Below, in pieces: positions 46,652-56,672 of a DNA stretch of 64,000 nt (within the stretch, counting starts at the first letter, position 1; each line of letters opens with the position of its first letter). Made by a program: the position numbers and the translations under genes. The stretch comes from Falsirhodobacter deserti (GTDB lineage Bacteria; Pseudomonadota; Alphaproteobacteria; Rhodobacterales; Rhodobacteraceae), in NCBI RefSeq assembly GCF_004015795.1, contig NZ_ML137218.1, forward strand, positions 1,401,811-1,465,810, given 5' to 3'. Below the pieces are notes generated by a model. The model saw only the letters and a program-made list of their open reading frames with translations. It had not been told where the DNA came from and did not search any database.

Positions 46652-48112
46652 ATGTCTTCTGCCGCTTCCGCCGATGTCGCTTATGGCATGGGCCTGACAC
46701 CGGCACGACGCCGCGCGATCTTCGCCTTCCTGATGCTGTCCATGTTCATGGCAACGCTGGACAACCAGATCGTTTCCACCGCCCTTCCAACCATCGTGGC
46801 CGAGTTCGGCGCGATGGACCGGTTCAGCTGGATCGGCTCGGCCTATCTGCTGGCCACAAGCGCGGTGATGCCGATCTATGGCAAGCTGGGCGATCTGTTC
46901 GGGCGCAAATACGTGATCATGGCGGCGGTGTCACTTTTCACGCTCGGCTCGCTCGCCTCCGGTCTTGCAGGGTCGATGAACCAGCTTATCGCCGCGCGGG
47001 TGTTCCAGGGGCTTGGCGGCGGCGGCATCATGGTCTCGATCTTCGCCATCAATTCGGACCTGTTCGAGCCGAGGGAGCGGGCGAAATACCAGAGCTTTTC
47101 CAGCCTCGTGCTGATGGCATCGGGCAGCATCGGGCCGACCATCGGCGGCATCCTCAGCACGACGCTGGGCTGGCGGTCGATCTTTCTGGTGAACGTGCCC
47201 ATCGCAGCCATCGCCCTGACGGGCCTTTACCTGATGCTGCCACTGACCCGCCCGGGCCGCCGCCCCAAGATCGATTGGGCGGGCGCGCTGCTTCTGGCGC
47301 TTGCCATCGCCGCCACCGTGCTGTGGGCCGACAGCGCCCAGATCTTCAGATCGATGCTTTCGCCGCCTGCGCTTGTGCTGCCGGCCGTTGCGATTCTGGC
47401 CGTCTGCCTGTGGATCCGCATCGAACGCCGCGCACCCGAGCCGATCATGCCGCTGGGCCTGTTCCGCGATCCGGTCTTTCCGCTTCTGCTGATCGTCTCG
47501 CTCACCTCGGGCGGGATCGCCATCGGCATGGTCAACTTCCATGCGCTGTTCCTGCAGATGACAACGGGGCTTTCGCCCGCCCATGCCGGCCTGTTCTTTA
47601 TCGCCGTCACGGGTGGCATCGCGGCAGGATCGCTGACCGCAGGGCGCATCATCGCCCGCACCGGCCGCTACAAGCCGCTTCTGGTGACGGGCCTTTGCCT
47701 AAGCGTCGCGACGCTGTTCCTTTTGTCGCGCATGGGGCCGGACACGCCGCTTGCAGCCATCGCGGGGGTGCTGCTGGTGCAGGGGCTGGCGATCGGCCTT
47801 GGCCAGCAGGCACCGATCATCGGGGTTCAGTTCTCGGCCCCGCGGCGCGATGTCGGGGCGGCCACGGGGGCGGTGACGCTGATGCGGATGGGCGGGGCGG
47901 CGCTTGCCATCTCGGTCTATGGCGCGATCCTGTCATCCTTGCTGGATCCGGCGCGGGTGGCACAGGACAATGCCGCCGCCTATGCCGAGGCGTTCACCGG
48001 CGTGTATCTGGGCGCGATGGTGATCGCTATGATCGGGCTGGTGGCCGCGCTGCTTCTGCGGCCGGCACTGATCCCCGCCGCTCAGCCTGCCCGCGCGCCG
48101 GTTGAAAGGTAA
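46652..48112 (+). CDS. DHA2-family (EmrB/QacA) MFS exporter
   Basis: A 486-aa proton-coupled exporter of the 14-helix type. Motif A is seen in YGKLGDLFGRK, and MATLDNQIVSTALPTI in helix 1 is the DHA2 signature. ATG 46652 follows GAGG. Exports drugs or other amphiphiles; substrate not deducible. The 245-bp upstream gap holds a TTGACA at 46600 but no clear -10. The 3' end overlaps the convergent AbrB-type gene by 31 bp. Confidence 0.92.
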   Translation: MSSAASADVAYGMGLTPARRRAIFAFLMLSMFMATLDNQIVSTALPTIVAEFGAMDRFSWIGSAYLLATSAVMPIYGKLGDLFGRKYVIMAAVSLFTLGSLASGLAGSMNQLIAARVFQGLGGGGIMVSIFAINSDLFEPRERAKYQSFSSLVLMASGSIGPTIGGILSTTLGWRSIFLVNVPIAAIALTGLYLMLPLTRPGRRPKIDWAGALLLALAIAATVLWADSAQIFRSMLSPPALVLPAVAILAVCLWIRIERRAPEPIMPLGLFRDPVFPLLLIVSLTSGGIAIGMVNFHALFLQMTTGLSPAHAGLFFIAVTGGIAAGSLTAGRIIARTGRYKPLLVTGLCLSVATLFLLSRMGPDTPLAAIAGVLLVQGLAIGLGQQAPIIGVQFSAPRRDVGAATGAVTLMRMGGAALAISVYGAILSSLLDPARVAQDNAAAYAEAFTGVYLGAMVIAMIGLVAALLLRPALIPAAQPARAPVER

Positions 48113-49155
48113 CGTGCCAGCGCAGGCGCGGTCAGCACCACGAAGATGAACCGCGCCACCTGCATTGCCATCACGAACGGCAGGTCGATGTTCATGGAAG
48201 GTGAGGATGCGATGATCGCAACCGTGTCGGCTCCGCCGGGGCTGGTGGCCAGCAGCGCCGTCAGCAGGTCCACCCCTGCCACGAGGTGCAGCAGGTATCC
48301 GAATCCCGCACAAACCCCGATCAGGATCATGATCGACCCAAGGACGCGCGGAAACGTCCTGGCGGCATGGCGCACCACCTCATGGGTGAAACGCAGGCCC
48401 ACGCCGAAGCCGATCACCGCATAGGACAGCGCCAACAGCCACGGTGGCAGCACCAGCGGCATCACCCCGGTAAACTTCACCACCAGCCCCAGCATCAGCG
48501 GAACCAGAAGCGCCCCACCCGGAATGCGCGATCTTGATCCGGCGAATGCAGCCAGCACGGCCAGCCCCAGGGTCATGGCCGCCCCGGCAATGTCCAGCGG
48601 CGGGAACCAGTCAACCTGCTGCACGGCCGTCGGGTCCAACCCCAGCGACCGCGCCAGAATGGTGGAAACAAGGGCACAGCACGCCACGCGCAGATACTGC
48701 ATGAAGGCCACCAGCCGCATATCCGCGCCATAGGATTCCGAGACCAGCACCATGGCGGCCGCCGCGCCCGGGGATGATCCCCAGATCGCGGTGGTGCCCG
48801 GAAACAGCTGGGCGCGCGTCATGAAATATCCAAGCACCGCCGCCGCCAGCACGGTGAACAGCACGCCCGAAACGAAGATCGGCCAGTCGCGCGCGATCTC
48901 GTCGAACAGGTCCAGCGGCAGGACGGAGGCCATCATCAGCCCCACAACGCTTTGCGACAGGATGAAGGCAGGGCGCGGCACCCGCACCGAGGCTTCGTTC
49001 ACCGCCATGAAGATGGCGGCGAACATCGGGCCCAGAAGCAGCGCCGCCGGCAGGTGGAACATCTCCATCAGCAGCACAAGCACAAGTGCGATCCCGACCA
49101 GAAGCACCCACCGAGCCGAAGCAGGCCAGCGGGCGGGAGGAAAGCGGGTGCTCAT
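48082..49155 (-). CDS. AbrB-family membrane protein
   Basis: A 357-aa polytopic protein composed of two homologous halves, each with GxxxAxxxFMxVNE/VxP-like helices (LLGPMFAAIFMAVNE; ALLATSPGGADTVAIIASS). This duplicated architecture is the AbrB (PF05145) family, described as putative regulators or transporters and often misnamed ammonia monooxygenase. AAGGAGCATCGC precedes ATG 49155. True function unknown. Confidence 0.87.
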   Translation of the reverse strand: MSTRFPPARWPASARWVLLVGIALVLVLLMEMFHLPAALLLGPMFAAIFMAVNEASVRVPRPAFILSQSVVGLMMASVLPLDLFDEIARDWPIFVSGVLFTVLAAAVLGYFMTRAQLFPGTTAIWGSSPGAAAAMVLVSESYGADMRLVAFMQYLRVACCALVSTILARSLGLDPTAVQQVDWFPPLDIAGAAMTLGLAVLAAFAGSRSRIPGGALLVPLMLGLVVKFTGVMPLVLPPWLLALSYAVIGFGVGLRFTHEVVRHAARTFPRVLGSIMILIGVCAGFGYLLHLVAGVDLLTALLATSPGGADTVAIIASSPSMNIDLPFVMAMQVARFIFVVLTAPALARYLSTGARAG

Positions 49156-49202
49156 GCGATGCTCCTTGAGGGGCCGCGCCCGCAATACGGGCGCGGCATC
49201 GG

Positions 49203-50690
49203 TCAGCCCAGCCGGCCAGTCAGCCTGTCATGAAGCGCGATGCTGCGCGCGTCCAGCCCTTCGAACGACACTTCGGTATCGTGATTGCTATACCGCGTGC
49301 GGATCGAATCCAGCGCCGCAACGGTGGACGCATCCCAAATCTGCGCACGGCTGAGGTCAACCGTCACGCGGGGCGGATCCTCTGCATAGCGGAACTGCTC
49401 GAACAGATCGTTGGAAGAGGCGAAGAACAGCGGTCCCTCCACCTCGTAGCGGGCACCGTCCGAAAGCCTGCGCACCTCGATCACGTGGGCCACGCGGCGG
49501 GCAAAGAACATGACCGCCAGCAGCACCCCGCCGCCCACGCCGATGGCAAGGTTGTGCGTGACCACCGTCAGCACCACCGTCGCCACCATCACCAGCGTTT
49601 CGGGCAGCGGCATCAGCCGCAGCGTTCCCGGCCGAACCGAGTGCCAGTCCATCGTCTGCACGGCCACCACCATCATCACGCCCGCCAGCGCCACCATCGG
49701 GATCTGCGCCATCAGCCCGGACAGAACGGTCACCAACAGCAAAAGCACAAGCCCGGCCACGAAGGTGGACACGCGCGACCGCCCGCCCCCGATCTTCACG
49801 TTCACCACCGTCTGCCCGATCATCGCGCAGCCCGCGATCCCGCCGTAAAAGCCGGCAGCGATGTTCGCGACGCCAAGACCCCAGGATTCGCGGCCCTTGT
49901 GGCTGCGGGTGTCCGTCATCTCGTCCACCAGCTTTGCCGTCAGCAGCGATTCCAGCAGGCCCACGAAGGCAACCGACAATGCGGGCGCCCAGATGATCGC
50001 AAGGGTTTCACGTGTCAGCGGAACCGTCAGTTCGGTCAGGCCCGGAAGGCCGGGGGCCATTTCCCCCTCGCCGCCCACGTTGGGAACGGCGATGCCACCG
50101 AAGATGGCGATGGCCGTCACCAGCACGATGGCCACCAGTGCCGACGGCACCGCCGTGGTGAAGCGCGGCATCACCAGCACGATGGCCAGCGTCGCCAACA
50201 GCATCGCGTAAACGGCTGGCGATCCGCCCAGAACATGCGGTACCTGCGCCATGAAGATCAGGATGCCAAGAGCGTTCACGAAGCCGATCATCACCGAACG
50301 CGGAATGAACCGCATCAGCCGCGCCAGCCCGCCCAAGCCGAAGGCGATCTGGATCGCGCCCGCCAGCAGGATCGTCGGCAGGATGTATCCCACGCCATAG
50401 CGGTGCACCATGGGGCCGATCACCAGTGCAATCGAGCCTGCGGCCGCCGTCACCATGGCGGGCCGCCCGCCGATCACGGACATGATCAGGCACATCACGA
50501 CCGACGCGACCAGCGCGGTTTTCGGGTCCACCCCCGAGATGAACGAGAAGGAAATCACCTCTGGCACCAGCGCAAGGGCGGTCACGATCCCGGCCAGTGT
50601 TTCGCGCGTCAGTGCAGAGGGCGAGCGAAGAACGGACATCGCCGAGGGCGAGTCCTCTGCCCCGGGCGGGGCGGTCACGGTTGCAGTCAT
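49203..50690 (-). CDS. SulP-family anion permease with STAS domain
   Basis: A 495-aa transporter. About ten or more helices with the SulP core (ALVPEVISFSFISGVDPKTAL; GGRPAMVTAAAGSIAL; IAGCAMIGQTVVNVKIGGGRSR) are followed by a STAS domain from about 400 (VEGPLFFASSNDLFEQF, VTVDLSRAQIWDASTV). Members carry sulfate, bicarbonate or other anions; the type without a carbonic anhydrase neighbour cannot be assigned. ATG 50690 with a weak ribosome site. Confidence 0.9.
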   Translation of the reverse strand: MTATVTAPPGAEDSPSAMSVLRSPSALTRETLAGIVTALALVPEVISFSFISGVDPKTALVASVVMCLIMSVIGGRPAMVTAAAGSIALVIGPMVHRYGVGYILPTILLAGAIQIAFGLGGLARLMRFIPRSVMIGFVNALGILIFMAQVPHVLGGSPAVYAMLLATLAIVLVMPRFTTAVPSALVAIVLVTAIAIFGGIAVPNVGGEGEMAPGLPGLTELTVPLTRETLAIIWAPALSVAFVGLLESLLTAKLVDEMTDTRSHKGRESWGLGVANIAAGFYGGIAGCAMIGQTVVNVKIGGGRSRVSTFVAGLVLLLLVTVLSGLMAQIPMVALAGVMMVVAVQTMDWHSVRPGTLRLMPLPETLVMVATVVLTVVTHNLAIGVGGGVLLAVMFFARRVAHVIEVRRLSDGARYEVEGPLFFASSNDLFEQFRYAEDPPRVTVDLSRAQIWDASTVAALDSIRTRYSNHDTEVSFEGLDARSIALHDRLTGRLG

Positions 50691-50895
50691 TGGTCGTCGT
50701 ATCCTTTCGGACTGGTTACCCGGTCTACCCTTGCGAGGGGTCGGCGTTCCTGCGACCATCGACCGGATGGGCCGCCGCACATGCAAAGTTCCATTCACGG
50801 TAGCGTGACATCATGTCAGCCGCATCCGACGACGGAAAATCCTGAAAGCCACGTATGAAGGCCCAACCATCAAGCACAAGCTCGGAACGAGGGAC

Positions 50896-52059
50896 ATGAC
50901 AGCATATCCACGCAAGTGCGCGCGCATTCTTGCGACGCTGGCCGCAATGATGCTGATGCTGGCCGGTCCGGCGATGGCGCAGGGATCCGCTGGGCAAGAG
51001 GCCTTGCGTGCCGGCGTTGTTGCGCTTCATCGTCAGAAGGTTCCCGTAACCGTGCCCCTTACAGGTCAGGCCGCAGCCCGCAGCGAGGCAGAAATCCGCC
51101 CGCTTGTGGACGGAATCGTTACGTCAATTATCTATCAGCCGGGCAGTGAAGTAAAGGCGGGCGACCCGCTGTTCACGATCGACCCGCGCAGTTATCAGGC
51201 TGATCTGGATTCCGCGCAGGCGCAGCTTGAAAGCGCCCGCGCAGCCCTGCCCGCCGCCGAGGCCACCGCCGAACGGTTCGAACGGCTGGCCGGCACAGGG
51301 GTGACGCAGGCCGATGTGGACCAGGCGCGCGTGACGTTGCTTCAGGCCCGCGCCGCCATCAGCCAGGCCGAAGCATCGCTGGCCACCGCCCGCATCAACC
51401 TTGACCGCACCACCATCACCAGCCCGATCGACGGGGTGGCGGGCATTCCCGAAACCTCGGTGGGGGATCTTGTCACCTCAGGGCAATCCGCCGCGCTGAC
51501 AACGGTGACGGCGCTGGACCCGATCTATGTCGATCTCTCGGCGGCCAGTTCGCAGATGCTGCAAACCCGCGCGCGCATCGCCAGCGGCGACATGGACCCG
51601 GGTGATCACCTGAACATCTCCATCCGGCTGGAAAACGGCGAGGTTTACGACGGCACCGGCATCGTGCGCGCCATCTCCTCCACCGTGTCCACGACCACGG
51701 GCACCATCCGCATCCGGGTGGAGTTCGAGAACCCTCGCCAGCTGATCCTGCCCGGCATGTTCGTTCGCGCGTCCGTCACGGTGGGAACAGCCGATGCCTT
51801 CCTGATCCCGCAGCTTGCCGCGACGCTGGAACCCGATGGCCGCATCAGCGTCTGGACCCTGAACGGCGAAAGCGAAGCGACCGAGGTCACGGTGACGCCC
51901 GCCGGCAGCAGCGACAACGCGTGGATCGTCACGCAAGGGCTGGAAGACGGCGCCCGCATCATCGTCGACAATTGCGATGCGGTATCCGAAGGCACCACGA
52001 GCCAACCGGTGGAGGCGCGGGTCAACGATCTTGGCGTCGTGGAAGAAACGGGCAACTGA
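50896..52059 (+). CDS. RND efflux periplasmic adaptor
   Basis: A 387-aa membrane-fusion protein with a Sec signal peptide (ATLAAMMLMLAGPAMAQ). Lipoyl half-motifs (IRPLVDGIVTSIIYQPGSEVKAGDPLFTID; TSPIDGVAGIPETSVGDLV) flank a helical hairpin, then beta-barrel and membrane-proximal domains. No lipobox cysteine, so soluble rather than lipoprotein. First gene of a three-gene tripartite pump; stop and permease start overlap (TGATG). Confidence 0.93.
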   Translation: MTAYPRKCARILATLAAMMLMLAGPAMAQGSAGQEALRAGVVALHRQKVPVTVPLTGQAAARSEAEIRPLVDGIVTSIIYQPGSEVKAGDPLFTIDPRSYQADLDSAQAQLESARAALPAAEATAERFERLAGTGVTQADVDQARVTLLQARAAISQAEASLATARINLDRTTITSPIDGVAGIPETSVGDLVTSGQSAALTTVTALDPIYVDLSAASSQMLQTRARIASGDMDPGDHLNISIRLENGEVYDGTGIVRAISSTVSTTTGTIRIRVEFENPRQLILPGMFVRASVTVGTADAFLIPQLAATLEPDGRISVWTLNGESEATEVTVTPAGSSDNAWIVTQGLEDGARIIVDNCDAVSEGTTSQPVEARVNDLGVVEETGN

Positions 52060-55000
52060 TGGCACGTTTCTTCATCCACCGCCCCGTCTTCGCCTGGGTT
52101 CTGGCCATCGTTACGATGCTGTTCGGGGCGCTTGGCATCACCACCCTGCCGATTTCCCAATACCCCGAGGTGGCGCCCCCCACTGTCCGCATCTCGGCCA
52201 GCTATAACGGCGCCTCGGCGGAAGCGGTGCAGAACTCCGTCACCACCGTGATCGAGGATGCGATGACCGGCCTTGACGGGCTGCTTTACATGACATCCTC
52301 GTCCTCTCGGGGACGATCGTCGATCGCGATGGTGTTTGATGACAGCGTCGATGGCGATGATGCGCAGGTCGATGTGCAGAACCAGCTTCAGCGCGTGATC
52401 AACCAGCTGCCCGATACGGTGCAGGACAACGGCGTCACGGTGCGGCAATCCACCTCCTCCATCCTGATGATCGGGGCGCTGGTCAGTGCCGACAACCGCT
52501 ATAGCGCGCTGGAATTGGCCGACATGCTGGAAGAAACGGTCGAAGGGCCGATCCAGCGCACGCCCGGCGTGTCGGGCATCAACGTGTTCGGCTCCGGCTA
52601 TGCCATGCGGATCTGGCTGGATCCCGACCGGCTGGTGCAATACCAGCTGACGCCCGCCGATGTGACAGGCGCGGTTTCTGCCCAGAACAGCACCGTCACG
52701 GTCGGATCTCTGGGGGAACAGCCCAATATCGAAGGCCAGCAATTCACAGCCGAGATCACGGCCCAAAGCCAGCTGACCACCGTGGACCAGTTCCGCAACA
52801 TCCTGCTGAAAACCGGCGAGGATGGGGCCGCGGTCCGTCTTGGCGATGTGGCGAGGGTGGAGATAGGTCAGGAAAGCTATGGCCGTGACAGCCGCTTCAG
52901 CCGGTCCAACGCGGCCGGCTTCGGCGTGAACCTGCAAAACGGGGCGAATGCCGTGGAAACGGCAAGAAACGTGCGCGAAGTGCTGGACGGCCTGGCCAAC
53001 GCCTTCCCCGAAGGCGTCAGCATCGCTTATGCCTATGACACCTCGCCCTTCGTGGAACTGTCGATCAAGAAGGTCGAACACACCCTGATCGAGGCGATCA
53101 TCCTCGTCTTCATCGTGATGTTCGTGTTCCTGCAGAACTGGCGCGCCACGCTGATCCCGACGCTGGCGGTGCCGGTCGTGCTTCTGGGCACCTTCGGCAT
53201 CCTTTCGGTTCTGGGATATTCCATCAACACGCTGACGATGTTCGCCATGGTGCTGGCCATCGGCCTTCTGGTGGATGATGCCATCGTGGTGGTGGAAAAC
53301 GTCGAACGGGTGATGGAGGAGGAAGGCCTTGGCCCTGTCGAGGCGACTGAAAAGTCGATGGGCCAGATCACCGGCGCGCTGGTGGGGATCGGCATGATCC
53401 TGTCGGTCGTGTTCCTGCCGATGGCGTTCTTCGGCGGTTCAACGGGCATCATCTATCGCCAGTTCTCGATCACGATCATCTCGGCCATGGTGCTGTCGGT
53501 TCTGGTCGCGCTGATCCTGACGCCGGCGCTTTGCGCCACCATGTTGCGCCCGCGAAAGCATGGCGGGGGCGTTGCCCCTGCCCGCTGGTTCAACCGCAAC
53601 TTCGACCGCTTCACCCGCGGCTATGTCGGGGCCAACCGGCGGATCCTGCGCCGCCCCTTCGCCGCCCTTGCCGCCCTTGCGGTGGTGATCGGCCTGATCT
53701 GGGTGATGTTCTCCAACATCTCGTCCTCGTTCCTGCCGCAGGAAGATCAGGGATCGCTGATGGTCATCGTGCGCCTGCCCGACGGATCAACCAGCGCCCA
53801 GACCAATGCCGCCATGAAAACGGTGGAGGATTACCTGCTGGACGAAGAAGGCGATGCCATCGCCAGCACCTTTGCCGCGCTTGGCTTCGGCTGGGGCGGC
53901 AATGCCCAGAACAGCGGCATGATCTTCGTTCGGATGAAGGATTTCGCGGAACGCGCCAGCGATCCGGACCTTGGCGCAGGGGCCGTGGCGCAGCGGGCAA
54001 ACGCCCACTTCCGCAAAACCATGCGCGCAGGGCGCATCATCGTCATCCAGCCTTCGGCCATTCCCGGCATGGGCAACAGCTCCGGCTTCGAGATGTACCT
54101 GATCGACCAGTCCGGCGCGGGGCAAGAGGCGCTGCGCCGCGCCGCCGACCTTCTGGTCGAACGCGCGACCGAAGACGGGCAGGTCACGAACCTGCGCGGA
54201 AATGAAAACCAGGACCGCACCGCCATGCGGATCGATATCGATGCGCAAAAGGCCGAAAGCTATGGCCTGACCCTAACCGAGGTGAACGCCATGCTGGGGA
54301 TCATCTTCTCGGGGCGGGACGTCAACGACTTCGAGATGGGTGCAGAACTGCGCCCCGTGATCGTGCAGGGCGACGCGCCGTTCCGGATGCAGCCCGACGA
54401 CGTTTACCGCTGGCAGGCCCGCAATTCCGACGGCGAAATGGTACCCTTCCCCTCCTTTGCCAGCATCGGATGGGAAACCGTTCCCGCCTCGCTTGACCGT
54501 TACGGCGGCACCTCCGCGATCCAGATTTCGGGCGCACCGGCGGAAGGCGTCTCCTCGGGTCAGGCCATGGACCGGATGGAGGAACTGGTGGCAGACCTTC
54601 CCGGCAGCTATGGCGCCGCATGGACAGGTTTGTCATACCAGGAACGGCTTTCGGGATCACAGGCCCCGTTCCTTTACGCCATCTCGGTGCTGGTCGTGTT
54701 CCTTTGCCTTGCCGCGCTTTATGAAAGCTGGACGATCCCGATTTCCGTCCTGCTGGCAGTGCCCGTGGGGGTTGTGGGTGCCCTGGCGGCGGCGCTTCTG
54801 ACGGGACAGGCCAATGACGTCTATTTCAAGGTGGGGCTTCTGACCACCATCGGCCTTGCCGCCAAGAACGCCATCCTGATCGTGGAGTTCGCGGTGGATC
54901 TGCAACGGCAAGGCCGGACCCTGATCGACGCCACGCTGGAAGCCGCCCGCCAGCGCCTGCGCCCGATCCTCATGACCTCGTTCGCGTTCATTCTGGGGGT

Positions 55001-55163
55001 GGTTCCGCTGGCCACCGCCACCGGCGCGGGTGCAGGCGCCCAGAACGCCATCGGCATCGGCGTGCTGGGGGGGATGACCTCGGCCACGATCCTTGGCATC
55101 TTCCTCGTGCCGGCGTTCTTCGTCTGCGTCCGCCGCATCTTCAGCCGCAAGGAAACCAAATGA
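52059..55163 (+). CDS. RND (HAE1) inner-membrane efflux permease
   Basis: A 1034-aa AcrB-type pump: MARFFIHRPVFAWVLAI start helix, TLPISQYPEVAPP, the helix-4 proton-relay aspartates in LLVDDAIVVVENV (near 405-407), FFGGSTGIIYRQFSIT, and the second-half repeats ending VPAFFVCVRR. ATG 52059 is set by overlap with the adaptor stop; the frame extends upstream inside that gene. Exports hydrophobic drugs or toxic metabolites. Confidence 0.96.
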   Translation: MARFFIHRPVFAWVLAIVTMLFGALGITTLPISQYPEVAPPTVRISASYNGASAEAVQNSVTTVIEDAMTGLDGLLYMTSSSSRGRSSIAMVFDDSVDGDDAQVDVQNQLQRVINQLPDTVQDNGVTVRQSTSSILMIGALVSADNRYSALELADMLEETVEGPIQRTPGVSGINVFGSGYAMRIWLDPDRLVQYQLTPADVTGAVSAQNSTVTVGSLGEQPNIEGQQFTAEITAQSQLTTVDQFRNILLKTGEDGAAVRLGDVARVEIGQESYGRDSRFSRSNAAGFGVNLQNGANAVETARNVREVLDGLANAFPEGVSIAYAYDTSPFVELSIKKVEHTLIEAIILVFIVMFVFLQNWRATLIPTLAVPVVLLGTFGILSVLGYSINTLTMFAMVLAIGLLVDDAIVVVENVERVMEEEGLGPVEATEKSMGQITGALVGIGMILSVVFLPMAFFGGSTGIIYRQFSITIISAMVLSVLVALILTPALCATMLRPRKHGGGVAPARWFNRNFDRFTRGYVGANRRILRRPFAALAALAVVIGLIWVMFSNISSSFLPQEDQGSLMVIVRLPDGSTSAQTNAAMKTVEDYLLDEEGDAIASTFAALGFGWGGNAQNSGMIFVRMKDFAERASDPDLGAGAVAQRANAHFRKTMRAGRIIVIQPSAIPGMGNSSGFEMYLIDQSGAGQEALRRAADLLVERATEDGQVTNLRGNENQDRTAMRIDIDAQKAESYGLTLTEVNAMLGIIFSGRDVNDFEMGAELRPVIVQGDAPFRMQPDDVYRWQARNSDGEMVPFPSFASIGWETVPASLDRYGGTSAIQISGAPAEGVSSGQAMDRMEELVADLPGSYGAAWTGLSYQERLSGSQAPFLYAISVLVVFLCLAALYESWTIPISVLLAVPVGVVGALAAALLTGQANDVYFKVGLLTTIGLAAKNAILIVEFAVDLQRQGRTLIDATLEAARQRLRPILMTSFAFILGVVPLATATGAGAGAQNAIGIGVLGGMTSATILGIFLVPAFFVCVRRIFSRKETK

Positions 55164-56503
55164 TCCGTCCCATCCTGTTGTTGCTGATGCTGTCCACCGC
55201 AGGCTGCGCCGTAGGGCCCGATTACACCGCACCGCAGATCCGCCTTGCCTCCACCTTCGCCGAAGGAAGTGCCGGCCCCATCGGGGAAGTCGCCTCCCGC
55301 CGCTGGTGGACGGCTTATAACGATCCGGTGCTGAACGATCTGGTTGCACGCGGGCTGGCGCAGAACCTTGACCTTGCCGCCGCCAACGAACGCATCGCCG
55401 CCGCCGAGGCCAGCCTGCGCCAGACGGGGCTGAGCGCATCGGTCGATGGCGGCGTCAGTGCCAGCAGCAGCCGGCGCGGCGGTGCCGTTCAGGCCGCCGG
55501 CACGCAAAGCGCGACAACGCTGAACGCCCAGTTCGTGATCGACCTGTTCGGCGGCGTGCGCCGTGCACGCCAGGCGGCACTGGCCAATCTTGGCGCGGCA
55601 GAGGCGGATGTGGGCGTGACCCGGCTTGCCTATCTTTCGGCGATCCTTGGTGCCTATATCGACGCGCGGTATAACCAGAATGCGCTGGAACTGACGCGTC
55701 GAACCATTGCCACCCGCGAACGCACGCTGGAAATCACGCAGAACCAGCGCGCTTCGGGTGCGGCAACCGAACTGGACGAGGCGCAGGTGCAGGCCCTTCT
55801 GGACGATGCCCGCGCCAATCTTCCCGCACTGGAAGCGGCGTTCCTGTCCAACGTTTATGCAATTGCAACGCTGTTGGCCGAACCGGCGCAGCCGCTGGTG
55901 GCACGGATGCAGGCGGGTGCGCCGCAGCCCAGACCGCGCAATGCGGCCGCCATCGGCATCCCTGCCGATCTGGTTCGCAACCGCCCAGATGTCCGGCAGG
56001 CCGAACGCCAACTGGCCCAGTCGGTGGCGCAGGTGGGCGTGGCGACGGCGCAGCTTTACCCCTCGGTTACGCTGTCCGGCTCCGTCACCGAAGGCGGGAC
56101 CGATGCGTGGAGCTTCGGCCCCTCACTTGCGCAAGCCATCTTCAATCAGCCGCAACTGCGCGCGGCGCGGGACGAAAGCCTGTCCGCAGCGCGGCAGGCC
56201 GAGATTGCGTGGCGGCAAAGCGTGCTGGACGCGGTGGAGGATGTGCAAAGCGCAAACAGCACCTTCCGGCGCGACGGGCGGACGGTGGCGCTTCTTGCCC
56301 GGTCCGTCGCCTCGTACGAGCGGGCGCTGACCCTTTCGCAGCAGAACTTCGAGGCGGGTGCCCTGTCACTTCTGGATCTTCTGGACACCGACCGCTCGCT
56401 TGCCAATGCGCGTCTGGGCGAGGCGTCGGCGGTGCGCGATCAGGCCGTCGATTATGCGACGTTGCAGATCGCGCTTGGGGCGGGCGCCTATCCGGCGCCC
56501 TGA
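55160..56503 (+). CDS. RND outer-membrane factor lipoprotein (OprM/NodT type)
   Basis: A 447-aa outer-membrane channel subunit. Signal peptide with lipobox STAGC, lipidated Cys16, followed by AVGPDYTAP, the hallmark of NodT-type factors. Two outer-membrane efflux repeats follow (LNDLVARGLAQNLDLAAANERI; PADLVRNRPDVRQAERQLA). 4-bp overlap with the permease gene completes the operon. No local regulator. Confidence 0.95.
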   Translation: MIRPILLLLMLSTAGCAVGPDYTAPQIRLASTFAEGSAGPIGEVASRRWWTAYNDPVLNDLVARGLAQNLDLAAANERIAAAEASLRQTGLSASVDGGVSASSSRRGGAVQAAGTQSATTLNAQFVIDLFGGVRRARQAALANLGAAEADVGVTRLAYLSAILGAYIDARYNQNALELTRRTIATRERTLEITQNQRASGAATELDEAQVQALLDDARANLPALEAAFLSNVYAIATLLAEPAQPLVARMQAGAPQPRPRNAAAIGIPADLVRNRPDVRQAERQLAQSVAQVGVATAQLYPSVTLSGSVTEGGTDAWSFGPSLAQAIFNQPQLRAARDESLSAARQAEIAWRQSVLDAVEDVQSANSTFRRDGRTVALLARSVASYERALTLSQQNFEAGALSLLDLLDTDRSLANARLGEASAVRDQAVDYATLQIALGAGAYPAP

Positions 56504-56507
56504 CCCG

Positions 56508-56672
56508 TCATTTCGGCAAGGCCCCGCAGAAACCGCCCGTGGCAACTGCGCCTGATCCCAGCGCCAGCAGCGCCGGCGCCTTGTAGGGGTTTGCCGGCGC
56601 GCCTGTCACATCCAGCGCGATCACGCCAAGGATGAAGGCCAGTGCCGCCCCTGCTGTCAGCTTGCGCGTCAT
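56508..56672 (-). CDS. 54-aa membrane protein coupled to the YeeE transporter
   Basis: MTRKLTAGAALAFILGVIAL is followed by ANPYKAPALLALGSGAVATGGFCGALPK: two short hydrophobic segments with one cysteine near the end. ATG 56672 overlaps the YeeE stop (ATGA), so it is the last gene of the sulfur-uptake unit. I read it as a small accessory subunit; function unknown. Confidence 0.7.
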   Translation of the reverse strand: MTRKLTAGAALAFILGVIALDVTGAPANPYKAPALLALGSGAVATGGFCGALPK